Below, in pieces: positions 9,173-11,298 of a DNA stretch of 11,298 nucleotides. Source of the DNA: Dissophora ornata. Lineage: Eukaryota; Mortierellomycota; Mortierellomycetes; Mortierellales; Mortierellaceae. Under the pieces are notes generated by a model that ran no database searches, had not been told where the DNA came from, and saw only the letters and a list, made by a program, of their open reading frames with translations. The stretch is from the NCBI GenBank assembly GCA_025201705.1, contig MU616648.1, positions 57,264 through 68,561 on the forward strand. The letters run 5' to 3'. The position numbers were made by a program, and so were the translations under genes. Position 1 is the first letter of the stretch. Each line of letters opens with the position of its first letter.

Positions 9173-9788
9173 GATGAATTACTATTGGATGTCTGTGGAA
9201 ATAAGGAGTGGACCTGGAAGAGGAGACGAGTATGTGTTGTAAATGTTGGTTGCTTGGTGCCTGTCTGTTGTGTGCTACGTCAGATGGAAGGTGAACGCTT
9301 TGTGCTTTAACGCAAAGTTTCTCGAGCGAGCAACAACGGTGATGGGGGGGATGCAGAGCAGATAATGAAAGGGGAGCTGTGCTTGTCAATGCGTTGATGG
9401 ACAGAGCGAGAGGGAGAGGGAGGGAGGGCAGAGCGAGTAGACAGAGAGCAAAAGAAGTTACGAGCGACAAGGAGGACGAGGAGAAGAAAAGATGGATGTC
9501 AATTAAAAAAAGAACTCGACCTTCTGGTTCGCACAGCGAAGCATTTACAGTTCAGAGCATGGCTGGTTCATACCTCTTTTGTGTTTCGGTTGTTGGACGG
9601 CAGGGTGCAGGGCCTCGTGGATGTTTGGTTTTGGAGGTTATTAAAAGGGGGGGAGAAGCACCCTTTGTCCTTTGCAGTAGTGTGCAGGGTACGGAGATTT
9701 TGTGGGAAAGAAGACGATTGTTCAATGTCACTGGACTGAACTGGAGACCTGAACTGGCAGTGCAAGGAGAATATAAATAAACCAGGAA

Positions 9789-9816
9789 GGAGAGAGTGAG
9801 AGAGAGAGAGAGAGAG
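9789..9816. repeat. (GA)n microsatellite
   Basis: An imperfect GA run broken by one T at 9797, followed by a pure alternation to 9816. The sequence is mirror-symmetric around the T over about seven bases on each side. Confidence 0.85.
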
Positions 9817-9967
9817 TAGAACAAGCGGGATGGAGGCAAATTACAGGAAGGAAGAGTAGACGATGGACGGGGGAAAGATATTAATATTTCGTGCAAGAAT
9901 GAAGAAAGGCAGGAAAAGGAGGCAAAAGAAAAGGAGAAAAGGGTGAGCGAGCGCGCGAGCGAGCGAG

Positions 9968-10003
9968 GACTGGCTGGGACTGGCTGGGACGGGCTGGGAT
10001 GGG
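9968..10003. repeat. 10-bp tandem repeat, about three copies
   Basis: Units of GACTGGCTGG occur twice exactly, then as GACGGGCTGG and a decayed GATGGG end. It directly follows a run of GAGC-type units (9945-9967). It lies in the purine-rich part of the STE12 upstream region. Confidence 0.8.
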
Positions 10004-10101
10004 ATTCGGGAGGCAAGGAGAGGGGGGGGGGTGCAGACACGAGCACGCAAGGGCAACAGGTCGGCGCCAGGAGAGAGGAGAACAAGAGAGCGAGGGCGAG
10101 G

Positions 10102-10133
10102 GCGAGAGAGAGAGAGAGAGTGAGAGAGAGAGA
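10102..10133. repeat. (GA)n microsatellite with mirror symmetry
   Basis: Alternating GA on both sides of a single T at 10121 gives a polypurine mirror repeat with arms of 12 bases. It is preceded by GAGGGC units. The layout is of the kind known to allow triplex (H-DNA) folding. Confidence 0.85.
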
Positions 10134-10484
10134 AGACGGAAAGACTAGAAGGTTGGCGGATGGATTCTTTATCTATTGAGCAGATCGCAGGCCTTGTATC
10201 GGGGGATAGGAGGGATGCGACGATGGAGATGAGCCGTTGGAGTTGCAGGTGCAGGAGAGATGCAGACTTGCAGCGCGAGTTCTCTGCTATATCACGTAGG
10301 GGGAGAGAGGAGGAGAAGAAGAGAGAAGGTTGGATAGGAAAGGAGAGAGAGGGAAAGAGAAGAAAGAGAGAGAAGGCAAGACGAGAAGAAAAAAGAGGTC
10401 TTTTGTCAGTAACGAGAGTTTGCATGTTTGCCGATCCAACCTCGACCTCCGCCAGCCGGCGGTAATGGTTGAGAGCGCATCGCG

Positions 10485-10521
10485 AAGAGAAAGAGAGAGA
10501 GAGAGGGAGGGAAAGAGAGGG
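10485..10521. repeat. GA-rich simple repeat
   Basis: A third AG-alternating run with GGGA interruptions, near the right end of the purine-rich segment. Confidence 0.75.
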
Positions 10522-10602
10522 AGCGATGTACAGCATCGAGGTATCGTGTACCATGCGCTGTTGTGTGCACCACTGAACTCTGTTGTTCCTGTGCTCAGGC
10601 AC

Positions 10603-10627
10603 GTCTCTCGCGAGACACACGAGAGAC
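10603..10627. promoter_or_regulatory. CGCG palindrome within an 8-bp inverted repeat
   Basis: GTCTCTCG and CGAGAGAC form perfect 8-bp arms around nine bases. The left arm overlaps the 10-bp palindrome TCTCGCGAGA (10606-10615). The core TCTCGCGA also occurs in the MSH6 promoter at 6107-6114. It could be a protein-binding dyad about 1.4 kb upstream of STE12; function is not shown. Confidence 0.35.
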
Positions 10628-11077
10628 ATCATCGGCATGGGCCATGCGCGATGGAGATTTGTGTCGGAGCATTCTCCCTCGCAGACCAAGACCTCAAGAG
10701 GCCCTGTCGTTTGTCGCAGCTGTGTCAGCCATCCTATCCGAACCCGATGCTTCCTTCTCTTGTCTCTCGCTCGCTTTCTGTGGCCCTTTGCACACTTGCA
10801 TCCCTCCGGGGAGCTCTATTCCTCTCTTGGTTAAGGTTCATCGCCGACTGCATTAGCGGCCGCATCGGAAGCCCGGCCCCTCTCCCTCTTTTTTCTTTCT
10901 TTCTTCTTTTAGTTGTGCTCAATACTACTTTTACCCTTCCCCAAGGCAGGCATTATCATCTCTTTCGAGAACGAATAAACAATTGTAATCTTAAATCATC
11001 GACTTAATGCGTAGGGACGTTATGACAAAATCAAGGGACTGAGAGCTGAGGGCGTGGTGCTGTATGTGTATATGTAG

Positions 11078-11078
<1 letters not shown>

Positions 11079-11110
<32 letters not shown>
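11079..11110. repeat. (TG)16 microsatellite
   Basis: Sixteen perfect TG units, followed to about 11140 by a degenerate GTG-rich stretch with GGGTGTG words. It is a simple dinucleotide repeat near the right edge. Confidence 0.95.
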
Positions 11111-11113
<3 letters not shown>

Positions 11114-11173
11114 ATGGGTGTGTGGGCGTGTGGGTGTTTGAAGAAGCATGGTTTGGTCCAAAAAAAGAGCGCG

Positions 11174-11209
11174 CTGCACTGCACTGCACTGATTCAAATT
11201 CAAATTCAA
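11174..11209. repeat. two abutting short tandem repeats, CTGCA x3.6 and ATTCAA x3
   Basis: CTGCA repeats from 11174 to 11191 and is followed directly by three copies of ATTCAA at 11192-11209. Both are perfect. No gene context is visible. Confidence 0.85.
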
Positions 11210-11298
11210 TCGCAAGAATAGAGTACACAGAGGCAAAGCAAAAGACGCAACAGACCATTAGTCAGGGAGGGGTGATAGAAGAGACCTTCCGCCCTCCT

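Larger units (their letters stand above)
9173..11298. other. 2.1-kb region upstream of STE12 without a recognisable gene
   Basis: No open frame here shows protein-like composition. The long ones are translations of GA/CT-rich low-complexity DNA or lack an ATG. Next to STE12, no ATG occurs on the minus strand between the start codon at 9172 and about 9544, which fits a 5' leader. A good 3' splice site (TTATTTCCACAG) ends at 9193, 21 bases before the STE12 ATG, so a 5' UTR intron is possible. From about 9380 to 10540 the plus strand is purine-rich; from about 10740 to 10970 it is pyrimidine-rich. An AATAAA lies on the plus strand at 10974-10979 with no gene to assign it to. A promoter of a gene beyond the right edge may also be included. 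Confidence 0.6.

Noticed and set aside
8773..9310. Long plus-strand open frames rich in Leu, Ala or Val over the repeat tract
   Set aside because: They are antisense readings of the CAG/CAA tract of STE12 and have only low-complexity content.
9042..9470. A minus-strand frame with a signal-peptide-like beginning overlapping the STE12 start, a possible repressive upstream frame
   Set aside because: It begins with TTG and has no ATG, so it is not a credible eukaryotic upstream frame.
9552..10689. Minus-strand frames rich in Ser, Leu and Pro, and plus-strand frames rich in Arg, Glu and Lys
   Set aside because: They mirror the CT/GA-rich base composition, with no domain-like pattern and no supporting splice structure.
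10330..11007. A 225-codon plus-strand frame ending near an AATAAA at 10974
   Set aside because: Its first third is GA-repeat translation and the rest shows no recognisable motif. The polyadenylation-like hexamer lies inside the frame, before its stop. An RNA of unknown type cannot be excluded.

Overview
The window is nuclear DNA from a fungus. Three genes lie in a row on the minus strand, all split by short GT-AG introns of about 80-110 nt. The kind of fungus is inferred. A STE12-type regulator (STE homeodomain-like region plus two C2H2 fingers) is a fungal-only architecture. The partial gene at the left edge resembles a family I recall as expanded in Mortierellaceae and related Mucoromycota. 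An early-diverging filamentous fungus such as a Mortierella relative is my best guess, but no rRNA or other taxonomic marker is present.

Layout from left to right. Positions 1-592 hold the 5' part of an unrecognised gene on the minus strand, with two exons visible, running off the left edge. Positions 593-1279 are non-coding: the promoter side of that gene and the 3' side of MSH6. Positions 1280-5929 hold MSH6, the mismatch-recognition partner of MSH2, complete in nine exons and 1,297 codons. It has a PCNA-binding box, a Phe-X-Glu mismatch-reading motif and a complete MutS-type ATPase. Positions 5930-6330 are a compact 400-bp spacer with the STE12 polyadenylation signal and the MSH6 promoter. 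That promoter has a perfect MluI cell-cycle box, a cluster of CGCG cores and an E2F-like site next to the start codon. Positions 6331-9172 hold a STE12-like transcription factor (two exons, 915 codons) with an N-terminal tract of about 90 residues rich in Gln and His. Positions 9173-11298 are about 2.1 kb without a recognisable gene. From about 9380 to 10540 the plus strand is purine-rich, with GA microsatellites and a 10-bp tandem repeat. Further right come a CGCG dyad, a pyrimidine-rich stretch, a (TG)16 tract and two small tandem repeats.

How the genes relate: MSH6 repairs replication errors in the nucleus. STE12 regulators act at the end of MAP-kinase pathways for mating, filamentation or invasion. 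The two are tandem neighbours, and I see no sign that they work together beyond sharing the 400-bp spacer. I found no mobile element, CRISPR array, rRNA, tRNA or viral gene. The most interesting material is regulatory (the S-phase sites before MSH6) and repeat-based (coding microsatellites in both genes, the polypurine STE12 upstream region), not a new gene system.
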